A DNA stretch of 64,000 nt from Thermoanaerobaculia bacterium (GTDB taxonomy: Bacteria > Acidobacteriota > Thermoanaerobaculia > Multivoradales > Multivoraceae): assembly GCA_022826745.1 (NCBI GenBank), contig JAJDUI010000029.1, forward strand, positions 1 to 64,000, read 5' to 3'. Positions 29,522-38,820 of this stretch are shown here, one piece after another (positions within the stretch are counted from its first letter, which is position 1; each line of letters starts with the position of its first letter). The position numbers and the translations under genes are program-made. The notes under the pieces are model-generated. The model made no database searches. It saw only the letters and a list, made by a program, of their open reading frames with translations, and was not told where the DNA came from.

Positions 29522-31891
29522 TTACCAGTTGAAGTCGATGCCGACGCCGGCCGAACGCGGCGGACCGTAGATGCCGTAGGCGCCCGGCAGTCCGAACGGC
29601 GCGCCGTTGAACAGCGAGACCTCGTACTGGTGGTCGAGCAGGTTCTTGCCCCAGGCGTAGAGCGCCCAGCCGCCGCGCCGGTAGCCGAACCGGCCGTCGA
29701 GCAGCGTCCGGGTTCTCAACCGCGTGACTTCCGGCGCCGCCAGTTCGCTGTACGCCTCGTCGGCGTAGCTCAGCGTTCCGCCGGCGAACCAGCCCGTCGG
29801 CGAGCGCCAGTTGAGACCTACGGAACCGTTCCACTCGGGCGCCTGCGGCAACGCTCTGCCGGCGTAGTCCACGCCGTCGAGGACGAACTGCACGAACTCG
29901 GAGTCCGCGACACCGAACGACGCGAAGAGGCTCAGCGCGTTGCTGACGAAGACTTCGGTCTCGACTTCGAGGCCCTGCAGGCGCGATTTGCCGGCGTTCG
30001 CGACCAGGGAGTCGAATCCGGGGAAACCGAACGGCGGCGTGTACGGGATCTGCTGATCGGTCCAGTCGATCCGGTAGACGTTCGCGTTCAGGATCATGCG
30101 GCCATCGGCCGTGCGGTGCCTGAGGAAGAACTCGACGTTGTCCGTGAACTCCTCGTCGTACGGCTCCGCCACCCCGAGGAAGACGCCGAAGGCGAATCCG
30201 CCGGCCTTGAAGCCGCGAGCGTACGATGCGCCCAGGGAGGTGTTCGAAGCCACGTCGAACGTCACCGAGGCGGACGGGAGCACCTGGTCGAAGTCCTTCT
30301 GTGCGTCCAGTTCGCTGACAAAGCCGTTGTTGTCCGCGAAGTTGACGTTGTGCCTGGAGTCCCGGCTGAGCCGCACGCCGCCGGTGAAGTGCACTCGATC
30401 CGTAGCATCCCACTCGATTCGGCCGAAGAAGTCGGTCTGCTCGACGTCCTCGATCAACCGGGTCGTCCGGTTGAAGGGAACGATGTTGCCCGTCGCGTCC
30501 GGGAAGAAGCCGACGCCGCCGAATCCGTAGCCGAACTCGGACTGCGAATGGAAGGCGCCGAGCAGCAGGTTCACGACGGGGCCGCGGTACGAGGCGCGGA
30601 GCTCCTGGCTCGTGACGTCGTCCGTGCTCCACGCGTCGACGTTGAGGATGTCGAAGGGCGTGAAGTCGGCGTCGAAGAGCTGCGCGCCGTCGAACTCGCT
30701 CGCGCCGACGACGGCGTCGATGGCCCATCGCTCGCCGACGTCGAGGTGCGCCTCGAGATTCAGGAGGTTGACGTCGGACGGGTACGCGTCCTCGCGGTTC
30801 CAGACCTGTATCCGGTCCTCCATCTCGATCCCGCGCGACGGATCCTCCATGTGGTAGCCCCAGGGGATCGAGTCCGAGTCGCTCCGAAGCCAGGTGAGAT
30901 CGAACCGGAGGCTGTCGTCGGCCCGCGGTCTCAAGGCCAGCAGAACGCGGGTCGTCTCGACATCCGTGCGGTACCGGTCGTCGGTGTCGTTCACGATGTT
31001 CGAGACCGCTCCGCGGATGTAGCGGTCCTCGTGGACGACCCGCGCGGAGAGAATCTCGTCGACGAGCTCGAAGTTCTGCATGAACTGGATGCGCTCCGTA
31101 TCGAGGCCGCCGCCCTCGAGGCGAACCCGCCCGTCGTAGCCGTCGAACGCGGGCCGGTTGTAGTTGATGAGGACGGATCCGATCAGGGAGTTCGGACCCT
31201 GCAACGTCGACTGGGGGCCGCGGAGGATCTCCACCGACTCGGCGTCGAACAGCGACGGATTCAGATGGTCGCTCGTGCGGGGTCCGAGGGCCAACTGGTT
31301 GACGAGGATGGAGGCCAGCGAGGTGCCGTTGGAGAAGCTCGACTCCAGGCCGTTGTTGTTCACACCCCGAATGGCGAAGGCGCCCATCTCGGCGGTGCCG
31401 ACGTAGACGTTCGCGGCCCGGTGGAAGGCATCCTCGACGTTGACGATCGCGTCGGAATCGATGCGGTCGGCGCCCAGATGGGCGACGCTGACGCCGAACT
31501 CCTGCCGGCCTGTGCCCAGCTTGCTGCCGACGACGGTGACTTCCTGGATGAGACTCTCGATCTGCAGGCGGACATCCAGGGTCGTGCCGTCGGCGTCGGA
31601 GACCGGCACGCCGTCCCGGTTCAGGGTGTCGAAGCCGCTGAGGCTGAATGAGACCGAGTAGTCCCCGGCAGGCAGATCGCCGATGACGAAGCGCCCTTCG
31701 GCGTCCGTCCTGGCGGCGCGGGGGCCGTCGGCAAGTGCCGGGCTTGCTGCCTCCACGGTCACACCCGGCAGGGCGGCGCCGGTCTGATCGGTCACGGTGC
31801 CCGAGACGTCGCCGTCCCGCGCAAGCGCGGGCAGCGGCAGGAGCAGGAAGAAGGCGAGGAAGAGAGAGTGCTTGGGTCGAAGAGAGTGCAT
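29522..31891 (-). CDS. TonB-dependent receptor with carboxypeptidase-regulatory-like N-domain
   Basis: A 789-residue outer-membrane receptor. After a signal peptide (residues 1-24) comes a CarboxypepD-reg-like domain (GTVTDQTGAALPGVTVEA). The plug follows, with VEILRGPQSTLQGPNSLIG, then a 22-strand-type barrel ending in an aromatic residue (GVGIDFNW). No clear TonB box can be singled out, but IQEVTVVGS at about 120 is the usual place. AGGA lies about 10 nt before the ATG. Two ABC systems follow downstream, an arrangement seen for peptide or metallophore handling. A small His/Cys-rich gene lies upstream and hints at metal, perhaps copper. The ligand is not identifiable. Confidence 0.9.
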   Translation of the reverse strand: MHSLRPKHSLFLAFFLLLPLPALARDGDVSGTVTDQTGAALPGVTVEAASPALADGPRAARTDAEGRFVIGDLPAGDYSVSFSLSGFDTLNRDGVPVSDADGTTLDVRLQIESLIQEVTVVGSKLGTGRQEFGVSVAHLGADRIDSDAIVNVEDAFHRAANVYVGTAEMGAFAIRGVNNNGLESSFSNGTSLASILVNQLALGPRTSDHLNPSLFDAESVEILRGPQSTLQGPNSLIGSVLINYNRPAFDGYDGRVRLEGGGLDTERIQFMQNFELVDEILSARVVHEDRYIRGAVSNIVNDTDDRYRTDVETTRVLLALRPRADDSLRFDLTWLRSDSDSIPWGYHMEDPSRGIEMEDRIQVWNREDAYPSDVNLLNLEAHLDVGERWAIDAVVGASEFDGAQLFDADFTPFDILNVDAWSTDDVTSQELRASYRGPVVNLLLGAFHSQSEFGYGFGGVGFFPDATGNIVPFNRTTRLIEDVEQTDFFGRIEWDATDRVHFTGGVRLSRDSRHNVNFADNNGFVSELDAQKDFDQVLPSASVTFDVASNTSLGASYARGFKAGGFAFGVFLGVAEPYDEEFTDNVEFFLRHRTADGRMILNANVYRIDWTDQQIPYTPPFGFPGFDSLVANAGKSRLQGLEVETEVFVSNALSLFASFGVADSEFVQFVLDGVDYAGRALPQAPEWNGSVGLNWRSPTGWFAGGTLSYADEAYSELAAPEVTRLRTRTLLDGRFGYRRGGWALYAWGKNLLDHQYEVSLFNGAPFGLPGAYGIYGPPRSAGVGIDFNW

Positions 31892-32126
31892 GGTGGAGAC
31901 TTCCTGGGGCGTTCGGTTCGAGTCGATGGGTGGTGGTCGTTGGCTGCGGCGTTCGCAGTCCGGCAGCGTGCCGAGCAGTCGGCGGTGCGACCCCTGCGAC
32001 GCTGCGAGTCGGTCTGACGGCGACGAATGTGCCGCCGTTGGCCCTGTGGAAGGGGCTCGCGTTCGTGTGCTCTCCGACGGCTCCGGCGCGGCTAGTTGGC
32101 CGAGCGGGGTCGGAGACCGGGTCGAC
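31892..32126. other. Gap upstream of the TonB receptor gene
   Basis: A 235-base gap between the small His/Cys-rich gene and the receptor gene. I see no hairpin repeat, tRNA or small open frame with motifs. A regulatory region for the receptor operon is expected here, but no box can be named. Confidence 0.4.
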
Positions 32127-32504
32127 TCAGCCCTGGGGCGGTCCGCGGGCGGTCCGCTGCCGGCCTTCCCCGCTCCCGGGCCCTTGCGCGCCTTCCGGCC
32201 ATTCCGCGGCCGAGGCAGGAACGAGCGGTTTCGCGCTCGGGACCTTGCCGCCGGCCGTGGTCATGGCGCGGCCGATCTGGCAGGCGAGGCAGGAGTGATC
32301 GTGCAGCGCGGCGGCGCCGCCGACGGTCTCGTGGAGCGAGGGCGCGGCGGCCTCGGCTTCGTGATCGACCGTGCAGTGAGAGGCGTTCGCCGCGGTCGCC
32401 TCGTGGCCGTGGCCGCTCGCATGCCAGGCTCCGCTGAGCAGGGTGGCGAACGTCAGCGCGAGCGCGTTGACGAGGGCGAGCGGCGAGCCGGTGCGGTCCA
32501 GCAT
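32127..32504 (-). CDS. Small exported His/Cys-rich protein (DUF2946-like)
   Basis: A 125-residue protein with an N-terminal hydrophobic segment (LVNALALTFATLLSGAW) and metal-friendly motifs: HASGHGH, CTVDHE, then LHDHSCLACQIGRAM. The CxxC preceded by histidines recalls the DUF2946 family, often found next to copper-linked TonB receptors. The ATG at 32504 has TAGCCT 9 nt before it, supporting a real start. The TonB receptor gene lies 235 nt downstream on the same strand. Family assignment is by resemblance only. Confidence 0.62.
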   Translation of the reverse strand: MLDRTGSPLALVNALALTFATLLSGAWHASGHGHEATAANASHCTVDHEAEAAAPSLHETVGGAAALHDHSCLACQIGRAMTTAGGKVPSAKPLVPASAAEWPEGAQGPGSGEGRQRTARGPPQG

Positions 32505-32513
32505 CGGCCGCGG

Positions 32514-32519
32514 AGGCTA
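32514..32519 (-). promoter_or_regulatory. TAGCCT -10-like box, leaderless type
   Basis: TAGCCT on the minus strand ends 9 nt before the ATG at 32504. It supports the small His/Cys-rich gene as genuine and as leaderless. Confidence 0.38.
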
Positions 32520-32587
32520 GCAGAGGCCGGAGGCGGCGCTCGGCGCTAAGCTCGCCGCGGAGTGGCGAAGAAGGGGCCGGTGGGCTG

Positions 32588-33802
32588 ATGGGCGGAGCGA
32601 GACAGCTGGGCGTGGGTGTGGTCGGCGCCGGGTTCCTCGCCGAAACAAGGGCGCGCTGCTGGAAGCAGGTCGTGTCAGCCCGCGTCGCCGGCGTCGCGTC
32701 GCGGCGCCGCGAGCAGGCCGAGGACTATGCGCGACGCTTCCACGTGCCGGCCGTCTTCGACGACGTCGACGCGTTGCTCGCGAGCCCGGCGATCGACGTC
32801 GTCGATCTCTGCGTCCCGAACCGCCTGCACCGGGAGATGGCCGAGGCCGCGGCCGCGGCGGGCAAGCACGTCATCTGCACCAAACCGCTGACCGCCTACA
32901 CCGGTCAGGACTTGCCGGAGGACGCGAGCGACGCCGACGTTGCCGGTCGCGACCGTGGCGAGATGCTGCGGGTGGCCGAAGCGGACGCCCGGGCCATGGT
33001 CAATGCGGCGAAACGCGCCGGTGTCCAGCTTCTCTACGGCGAGAACTGGATCTACGCTCCGGCCTTCCGCCGCGCTCTGGGGCTGCTGGAGAAGGCGGAC
33101 TCGGTTCTCCTGGAGATGCGGGGAGGCGAGTGCCACAGCGGCTCTCACTCGCCGTACTCGCGCGTCTGGCGGCACACCGGCGGCGGCGCCCTGATCCGGC
33201 TCGCCGCCCATCCGGTCGGCGCGATGCTCCACCTGAAGCGGGCGGAAGGGCTGCGGCGGTCGGGGAAGGCGATCCGGCCGGCCTGGGTCAGTGCGGAGAC
33301 CGCCGACCTGAGCGCCGTCGCCGGCCTGTCGGCGGACGAACTACGCGTCGCCGGCGAATGGGGCGAGGTCGAGAACTGGGGCTGCGCCGTGATCGGCTTC
33401 GACGATGGTTCCCGCGCCGTCGCCTGGGGCGGCGATCACGTCCTGGGTGGAATGGAAAGCGGCCTCGATCTGTTTGCCAGCAACTGTCGGCTGCGGCTCA
33501 GCCTGAGCCCGAACGACATGCTGAGCGCATACACGCCCGACGAGAGTGTTTTCGACGACGCATACATCATGGAGAAGATCGACTCCGGCGCAGGCTGGAC
33601 GACGCCGATGCCGGACGAGGACTGGACCTCGGGCCAGCTCGGCATGTGCCAGGCGTTTGCCGCCAACCTGCTGGACGGCGTGGCAGCCGAGTCGGACGGC
33701 GAGCTCGGCCTGGAGGTCGTGCGGGTGCTGTACTCGGCGTACGTGTCGGCGGTGGAAGGCCGACGGGTCGACTACGAGACGAATCAGGGAGTACTGGAAT
33801 GA
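32588..33802 (+). CDS. Gfo/Idh/MocA family oxidoreductase
   Basis: A 404-residue NAD(P)-dependent dehydrogenase with an N-terminal Rossmann fold (GVGVVGAGFLAETRA, residues 8-22). The classical cofactor Lys lies in ICTKPLTAYTG, then a C-terminal beta-sheet substrate domain. Members oxidise or isomerise sugars and related alcohols. An insert follows the CTKP motif (about 105-125) with extra acidic residues. GAAGAAGGGG lies upstream at a slightly long distance. Its stop overlaps the ATG of an outer-membrane barrel gene (ATGA), so the two are translationally coupled. No signal peptide is present. The substrate is unknown. Confidence 0.88.
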   Translation: MGGARQLGVGVVGAGFLAETRARCWKQVVSARVAGVASRRREQAEDYARRFHVPAVFDDVDALLASPAIDVVDLCVPNRLHREMAEAAAAAGKHVICTKPLTAYTGQDLPEDASDADVAGRDRGEMLRVAEADARAMVNAAKRAGVQLLYGENWIYAPAFRRALGLLEKADSVLLEMRGGECHSGSHSPYSRVWRHTGGGALIRLAAHPVGAMLHLKRAEGLRRSGKAIRPAWVSAETADLSAVAGLSADELRVAGEWGEVENWGCAVIGFDDGSRAVAWGGDHVLGGMESGLDLFASNCRLRLSLSPNDMLSAYTPDESVFDDAYIMEKIDSGAGWTTPMPDEDWTSGQLGMCQAFAANLLDGVAAESDGELGLEVVRVLYSAYVSAVEGRRVDYETNQGVLE

Positions 33803-34704
33803 GACGATTGCGATTGCGTTTGCTTCCCCTGCTGGCGACTCCGGCGCTGTTCGTCGCCGGTCCGGTTGCCGCGCAGAACGGGCCGTACGTCGGGCTGGAG
33901 CTGGGAATCGGAAACGGAGCGTCCATGACCGTGGACGGCACGGACAACGACGTCGCGACGACCTGTGACGGCTGGATCGTGCCGATCGACGGCACGAACG
34001 CGGGCTGCGATCCGCCGGCGTCGGCGTGGTCTTCGGACGTTGGCAGCGGCTCAGGCATGATGGGCGGCCTCGCGGTCGGCTATCGCTTCGGCAACATCCG
34101 CGCCGAACTCGAGTACACCCACTCGGCGCTCTCCTACGACGCGACTGCCGACCTGGCGGCGACCGACGACGTGACGGTGGACAAGGCGCAACAGGAGCTC
34201 GAGATCGCGGAAACGCGGATCGAAACCGTGCAGTACGAGAGCTTCTTCGCCAATGTCTACTGGGACTTCACACCGGGCGCGAGAGTCTCACCGTACGTCG
34301 GCCTCGGCGTCGGCACGGCGGACGCGTCGATCGACTACTTCAACCGGTGGAAGCGGAACGGCGATCCGGCCGCCATCACCACGTTCGCCGGCCATCCGGA
34401 CGAGGAGAGCCTGCGGCGGATCGTCGCGGGGACGACGACCATCGCGAACACGAAGCTCGAGGACAGCGTGTCCGCCTACCAGTTGCTCGCGGGCGTCGAC
34501 TTCTCGGTGAGCGACTCGGTGACGCTCGGCGTCAAGGCCCGGCTGGTCGAGTACGGCGACTTCGAGAGCGGTCGGCTGCCCTGGGACCAGCTTCGGAGCC
34601 ACCATTCGAGCCGCGGCCCCGGCGGGGCAGACGTGCTGTACGTCGTGTCGACCGGCGACCTGAGCATGTGGGGAGTCAGCTTCGGCATGAAGTACAGCTT
34701 CTAA
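33799..34704 (+). CDS. Outer-membrane beta-barrel protein (opacity-like)
   Basis: A 301-residue exported protein with a signal peptide (RLRLLPLLATPALFVAGPVAAQ, cleavage near 26). Repeated amphipathic strands such as GLELGIGNG, GGLAVGYRFGNIRAELEY and FFANVYWDFT lead to the C-terminal aromatic strand GVSFGMKYSF, typical of OmpA/opacity-type eight-strand barrels. There is an early Cys pair (CDGWIV and AGCDPP). The ATG overlaps the stop of the oxidoreductase. The hopanoid gene block starts 13 nt downstream, so one long transcript is likely. Confidence 0.82.
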   Translation: MRRLRLRLLPLLATPALFVAGPVAAQNGPYVGLELGIGNGASMTVDGTDNDVATTCDGWIVPIDGTNAGCDPPASAWSSDVGSGSGMMGGLAVGYRFGNIRAELEYTHSALSYDATADLAATDDVTVDKAQQELEIAETRIETVQYESFFANVYWDFTPGARVSPYVGLGVGTADASIDYFNRWKRNGDPAAITTFAGHPDEESLRRIVAGTTTIANTKLEDSVSAYQLLAGVDFSVSDSVTLGVKARLVEYGDFESGRLPWDQLRSHHSSRGPGGADVLYVVSTGDLSMWGVSFGMKYSF

Positions 34705-34717
34705 GCGCCGTCTTGCC

Positions 34718-36757
34718 ATGGCCAGCCTGACCAGGGGACTCCACGAGCGCCCGGAGTCGTCTCCAACTCCGCCGCCGAAGGTCATCGACGTGATGATCGA
34801 CGCGGCGGTGCGCCATCTCCTGGGCCAGCGCCGGGACGACGGCCACTGGTGCGCTGAACTCGAGGGCGACACGATTCTCGAGTCGGAGTACGTGCTGCTG
34901 CTTCACTTCCTGGGACGCGGCGACGACCCGCGGGTCGCGGCGTGCTGCGAGCGGCTGCGCGGCCAGCAGCAGAGTGACGGCGGCTGGGCGATCTATCCGG
35001 ACGGGCCGACGGACCCGAGCGTCTCGGTCAAGGCCTACCTGTGCCTGAAACTCGCCGGTGACGATCCGCAGTCGCCGCGCATGGCCGATGCGCGCCGGGC
35101 GATCCTGCGGGCGGGCGGACTGCGCGCGTGCAACTCCTACACGAGGCTCTACCTGTCGATCTTCGGGCTGTGGAGCTGGCGGCGGTCGCCGGCGGTGCCT
35201 CCGGAACTCATCCTGCTGCCGCGCTGGTTCTACTTCAACCTGCACGAGATGTCCTCCTGGACGCGGACGATCGTCGTGCCGCTGTCGGTGATCTGGGCTC
35301 TCAGGCCGAGCGTGCCGCTCGATGTGACGCTCGACGAACTTCAGGCAGCAGAACGTCGGGGGAGGGGCGGCCCCGGACGCGACCGCAGGACTCTCCAGGA
35401 GTCCTTCTGGTCCGCTGTGTTCGCCGGCGTCAACGGCCTGATCAAGCTGGTGGAGGTCGTGGGCCCGGTGCCCCGGTGGCGGCGCCGAGCCCTGGAGAAG
35501 GCGGAGGAGTGGCTGATCGCCCACGTCGAGGGCTCGGATGGTCTGGGCGCCATCTTCCCGGCGATGGTCAACGCGGCCATCGCGTTTCGCTGCCTGGGCT
35601 ACGAGGAGAGTCATCCCCTGGTCCAGGGCCAACTGCGGGAACTCGAACGGTTCGAGATCGAGGAGGCCGGAGAGATGCGGCTTCAGCCCTGCTTCTCGCC
35701 AGTGTGGGACACGGCGCTCTCGGTGGGCGCCCTGCTCGCGGCGGACGTGGACGGGAACGAGGCGCCCGTCCAGGAGGCGCTGGCGTGGCTGCTCGACCGC
35801 GAGGTCACGGTTGGCGGCGACTGGCGGGAGAAGAGTCTCCAGGACGCCCCGGGAGGCTGGTGCTTCGAGTACCGGAACGACCTCTACCCCGACTGCGACG
35901 ACACGGCGGAAGTCCTGCTGCTGCTGGCCGCGGTCCGCGGACGGACCGGCGAGCTGGAAACGCGGAGGCAGGCCGCGGCTGAGCGCGGGCAGCGCTGGCT
36001 TCTCGGACTGCAGAACCCGGACGGGGGTTGGGCGTCGTTCGACCGCTGCTGCGACAAGGAGGTCCTGACCCTCATCCCCTTCGCCGACCACAACGCGATG
36101 ATCGACCCGAGCACACCCGACATCACCGCCAGGGTGATCAACGCCCTGCTGGCGCATGGCCACGCTCCGGACGATGGACCGCTGCGGCGCGCCACGGACT
36201 ACCTGCTTCGGGAGCAGGAGAAGGACGGGAGCTGGCCTGGGCGTTGGGGCGCCAACGGCATCTACGGCACCTGGCTCGCGCTCTCCGCCCTGGGGCCGCT
36301 GGCCGCGCGGACAGACGGCCGCGCGGCGGAACGTCTGAGCCAGGCATGCCGTCGCGGCCGCCGCTGGCTCCTGGAGGTGCAGAACGAGGACGGCGGCTGG
36401 GGCGAGTCGCTTCGTTCCTACGACGACCCCGGCTTCAGGGGACGCGGGTGCAGCACGGCTTCCCAGACCGCCTGGGCGATGATGGGCCTGATCTCGTCGT
36501 TCGAGTCGCAGGTCTGGCGGGCCGATGCGGACCGGATCGTGTCGGCGTTGGACCGGGGCGTCGCCTTCCTGCACGAGCGTCAGCGCGAGGACGGCTCGTG
36601 GTACGACCGCGACTGGACCGGCGTAGGCTTCCCGCGCGTGTTCTACCTCCGCTACCACGGCTACGCGCAGTACTTCCCGCTCGAGGCGCTCGCCGCGTAC
36701 AGACGGCTGGCCGCGCGGGAGTCCGGCGCGACCGGCGGCCAGGCGGCCGCCCACTGA
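34718..36757 (+). CDS. shc: Squalene-hopene cyclase
   Basis: A 679-residue monotopic membrane enzyme that cyclises squalene to hopene, the backbone of hopanoids. The catalytic acid motif DXDD is DCDDTA (392-397). Several QW repeats are visible, for example QQQSDGGW, QNPDGGW, QEKDGSW and QNEDGGW. The C-terminus has FYLRYHGYAQYFPLEALA, typical of SHC. A usual length is about 630-680 residues, so the gene is complete. The ATG at 34718 follows the barrel gene closely and has no clear Shine-Dalgarno. hpnH, hpnA and hpnG follow in order. Squalene synthesis genes are not in this window. Confidence 0.96.
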   Translation: MASLTRGLHERPESSPTPPPKVIDVMIDAAVRHLLGQRRDDGHWCAELEGDTILESEYVLLLHFLGRGDDPRVAACCERLRGQQQSDGGWAIYPDGPTDPSVSVKAYLCLKLAGDDPQSPRMADARRAILRAGGLRACNSYTRLYLSIFGLWSWRRSPAVPPELILLPRWFYFNLHEMSSWTRTIVVPLSVIWALRPSVPLDVTLDELQAAERRGRGGPGRDRRTLQESFWSAVFAGVNGLIKLVEVVGPVPRWRRRALEKAEEWLIAHVEGSDGLGAIFPAMVNAAIAFRCLGYEESHPLVQGQLRELERFEIEEAGEMRLQPCFSPVWDTALSVGALLAADVDGNEAPVQEALAWLLDREVTVGGDWREKSLQDAPGGWCFEYRNDLYPDCDDTAEVLLLLAAVRGRTGELETRRQAAAERGQRWLLGLQNPDGGWASFDRCCDKEVLTLIPFADHNAMIDPSTPDITARVINALLAHGHAPDDGPLRRATDYLLREQEKDGSWPGRWGANGIYGTWLALSALGPLAARTDGRAAERLSQACRRGRRWLLEVQNEDGGWGESLRSYDDPGFRGRGCSTASQTAWAMMGLISSFESQVWRADADRIVSALDRGVAFLHERQREDGSWYDRDWTGVGFPRVFYLRYHGYAQYFPLEALAAYRRLAARESGATGGQAAAH

Positions 36758-36790
36758 CGCGATGCCCCCGAAAGGACCTTCCTGAGATCC

Positions 36791-37792
36791 ATGCGAACCC
36801 CGCTCCACATGGTGACCGACAACCTGAAGCACCAGGTCAGGAACGCGCTCCTGGGCAGGCGCCGGTATCCGTTCGTCCTCATGCTCGAACCGCTCTACAC
36901 CTGCAACCTGGCCTGCCTCGGCTGCGCGGTGGAGCGGCACACGGGCAAGCTCAGGGACAGGCTGCCCGTCTCGGAGTGCCTCGACGCGGTGCGCGTGAGC
37001 GAGGCGCCCGTCGTTTCGATCTGCGGCGGCGAGCCAACGATCTACCCGGAGCTTCCGGAACTGATCTCCGGCATCATCGCTCGACGCCGGCACATCTACC
37101 TCTGTACGAACGCGCTGCTCCTGGACACGAAGGTGTTCGACCGGGTGCCCCCGAACAAGCGGCTGACGCTGAACGTCCACCTCGACGGCATGCGGGAGAC
37201 CCACGACTTCGTGTGCGCCCGCGAAGGCGTGTTCGACAAGGCGATCGAGATGATCCGCGCGGCGAAGGAGCGCGGCTACCACGTCACGACGAACACGACC
37301 GTCTTCAAGGAAACGAAGATCGATGAAGTCGAGGAGCTGTGCCGGTTCCTGCGCGACCTGGACATCGACGGCATGCTGATCTCACCCGGCTATCAGTACG
37401 AGTCGGTGGACCGGGACATCTTCCTCACCCGCCAGGACACCGAGCGGAAGTTCCGGCGCATTCTCGAGATCGCGGACGAGTACAAGCTGACTTCGACTCC
37501 GATGTTCCTCGAGTTCGCAGCCGGGCTGCGGGACTACTCCTGCTCGCCCTGGAGCACCGTTACCCGAACGCCGCTCGGCTGGAAGGGGCCCTGCTACCTG
37601 ATCGGCAAGCGCCACTACGCGACCTACGAGGAGTTCTGGGAGGAGACGGACTGGGACTACTGGGAGTCGCGCGAGGATCCCCTCTGCACGAACTGCGCGA
37701 TGCACTCGGGGTTCGAGGCGTCGGTCGTCCGCGACCTCCGGAAGAGTCCGAAAGACGCGCTGCGCCTTGCCGCCTGGCACCTGTCGGGATGA
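36791..37792 (+). CDS. hpnH: Hopanoid biosynthesis radical SAM protein HpnH
   Basis: A 333-residue radical SAM enzyme that joins the 5'-deoxyadenosyl group to diploptene (hopene), giving adenosylhopane, the first step of side-chain extension. The iron-sulfur motif is CNLACLGC (Cys38, 42, 45). Further family markers are ICGGEPTIYPELP and the cysteine-rich end CSPWSTVTRTPLGWKGPC and DPLCTNCAMHSGFE, which may bind an auxiliary site or substrate. The gene lies 33 nt after shc. Order and spacing match hopanoid operons. No membrane helix is needed. Confidence 0.95.
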   Translation: MRTPLHMVTDNLKHQVRNALLGRRRYPFVLMLEPLYTCNLACLGCAVERHTGKLRDRLPVSECLDAVRVSEAPVVSICGGEPTIYPELPELISGIIARRRHIYLCTNALLLDTKVFDRVPPNKRLTLNVHLDGMRETHDFVCAREGVFDKAIEMIRAAKERGYHVTTNTTVFKETKIDEVEELCRFLRDLDIDGMLISPGYQYESVDRDIFLTRQDTERKFRRILEIADEYKLTSTPMFLEFAAGLRDYSCSPWSTVTRTPLGWKGPCYLIGKRHYATYEEFWEETDWDYWESREDPLCTNCAMHSGFEASVVRDLRKSPKDALRLAAWHLSG

Positions 37793-37818
37793 CGGCCGTG
37801 GCGGTCCGGCCCTGACGG

Positions 37819-38820
37819 GTGACGGTTCTCGTCACCGGCGGCACCGGGTTCGTCGGCGCGCACGTCGTCCGCGCGCTCCTCGCTCGGGGCCGGGATCCCG
37901 TGCGCTGTCTGGCGCGGCCGGGCGGAGACCGCTCGAACCTCGACGGCTGTGAGGTGGAGATCGTCGAGGGGGACCTGCGGGAGCCGGCGAGTCTTCGGGC
38001 GGCCTGCGTGGGTTGTACCGAGGTCTACCACTGCGCCGCCGACTACCGCCTGTTCGTCCGCCGTCCGCGTGACATCCATGCCTCGAACGTCGACGGCACG
38101 CGCCACCTGCTGGCGGCGGCGGCCGAGGCGGGAGCGGAACGGATCGTCTACACGAGTTCGGTCGGCGCGCTCGGTCTGGAGCCAGGCGGTCGCACCGCGA
38201 CGGAGACGACTCCCGTCAGCGAGGCGTCGATGGTCGGGCACTACAAGCGCAGCAAGTACCACGCAGAGCGTGCCGCCGTCGAGGCGGCCGCGGCTGGCGC
38301 TCCGGTCGTCATCGTGAATCCGTCGACACCGGTCGGCGAACTGGACCTCAAGCCGACGCCGACCGGGCGGATCATCGTCGACTTCCTGAACCGGAGGATG
38401 CCCGCGTACGTCGACACCGGACTCAACCTGATCGACGTGCGCGACGTCGCCCGCGGCCACCTGCTGGCCGCTGAACGCGGCCGGGTGGGCGAGAAGTACA
38501 TTCTGGGGCACCGCAACGTCACCCTGGTCGAGATGCTGCGGATACTGGCCGAGATCACGGGGATCGAGGCGCCCCGGCTGCGGCTGCCGCACTGGCTGCC
38601 GGTCGGCGCCGCGGCGCTGGCGACCGGTTGGGCGCGGCTGGCCGGGGGCGAGCCCCGCGTCGCGCTCGACAGCGCGCGCATGGCGCGCCACCGGATGTTC
38701 TTCGACGCCGGCAAGGCGGTCAGGGAGCTCGGCCTGGCCCAGGGTTCCATCCGGGAGGCGCTCGGACGCGCGGTGAGGTGGTTCGAGGAGAACGGCTACG
38801 TGAAAGGGCCGCGGCGGTGA
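37819..38820 (+). CDS. hpnA: Hopanoid-associated NAD-dependent sugar epimerase HpnA
   Basis: A 333-residue short-chain dehydrogenase/epimerase. TGGTGFVGAH (about 6-15) is the NAD site and YKRSK (near 140) is the catalytic Tyr-x-x-x-Lys. It matches the HpnA family of hopanoid loci, thought to act on the sugar or ribose part of bacteriohopane side chains. The start is a GTG 26 nt after hpnH. The TGA overlaps the ATG of hpnG by one base. The C-terminus EENGYVKGPRR is usual for the family. Confidence 0.9.
   Translation: MTVLVTGGTGFVGAHVVRALLARGRDPVRCLARPGGDRSNLDGCEVEIVEGDLREPASLRAACVGCTEVYHCAADYRLFVRRPRDIHASNVDGTRHLLAAAAEAGAERIVYTSSVGALGLEPGGRTATETTPVSEASMVGHYKRSKYHAERAAVEAAAAGAPVVIVNPSTPVGELDLKPTPTGRIIVDFLNRRMPAYVDTGLNLIDVRDVARGHLLAAERGRVGEKYILGHRNVTLVEMLRILAEITGIEAPRLRLPHWLPVGAAALATGWARLAGGEPRVALDSARMARHRMFFDAGKAVRELGLAQGSIREALGRAVRWFEENGYVKGPRR

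Noticed and set aside
32588..34704. Oxidoreductase and barrel protein as a functional complex
   Set aside because: The genes overlap by 4 nt, but no known role links a cytosolic Gfo/Idh/MocA enzyme with an outer-membrane barrel; noted only as coupling.
34676..37282. An 868-residue open frame on the minus strand over the squalene-hopene cyclase gene
   Set aside because: Antisense shadow of shc and the start of hpnH; composition is repetitive and no family motif is present.
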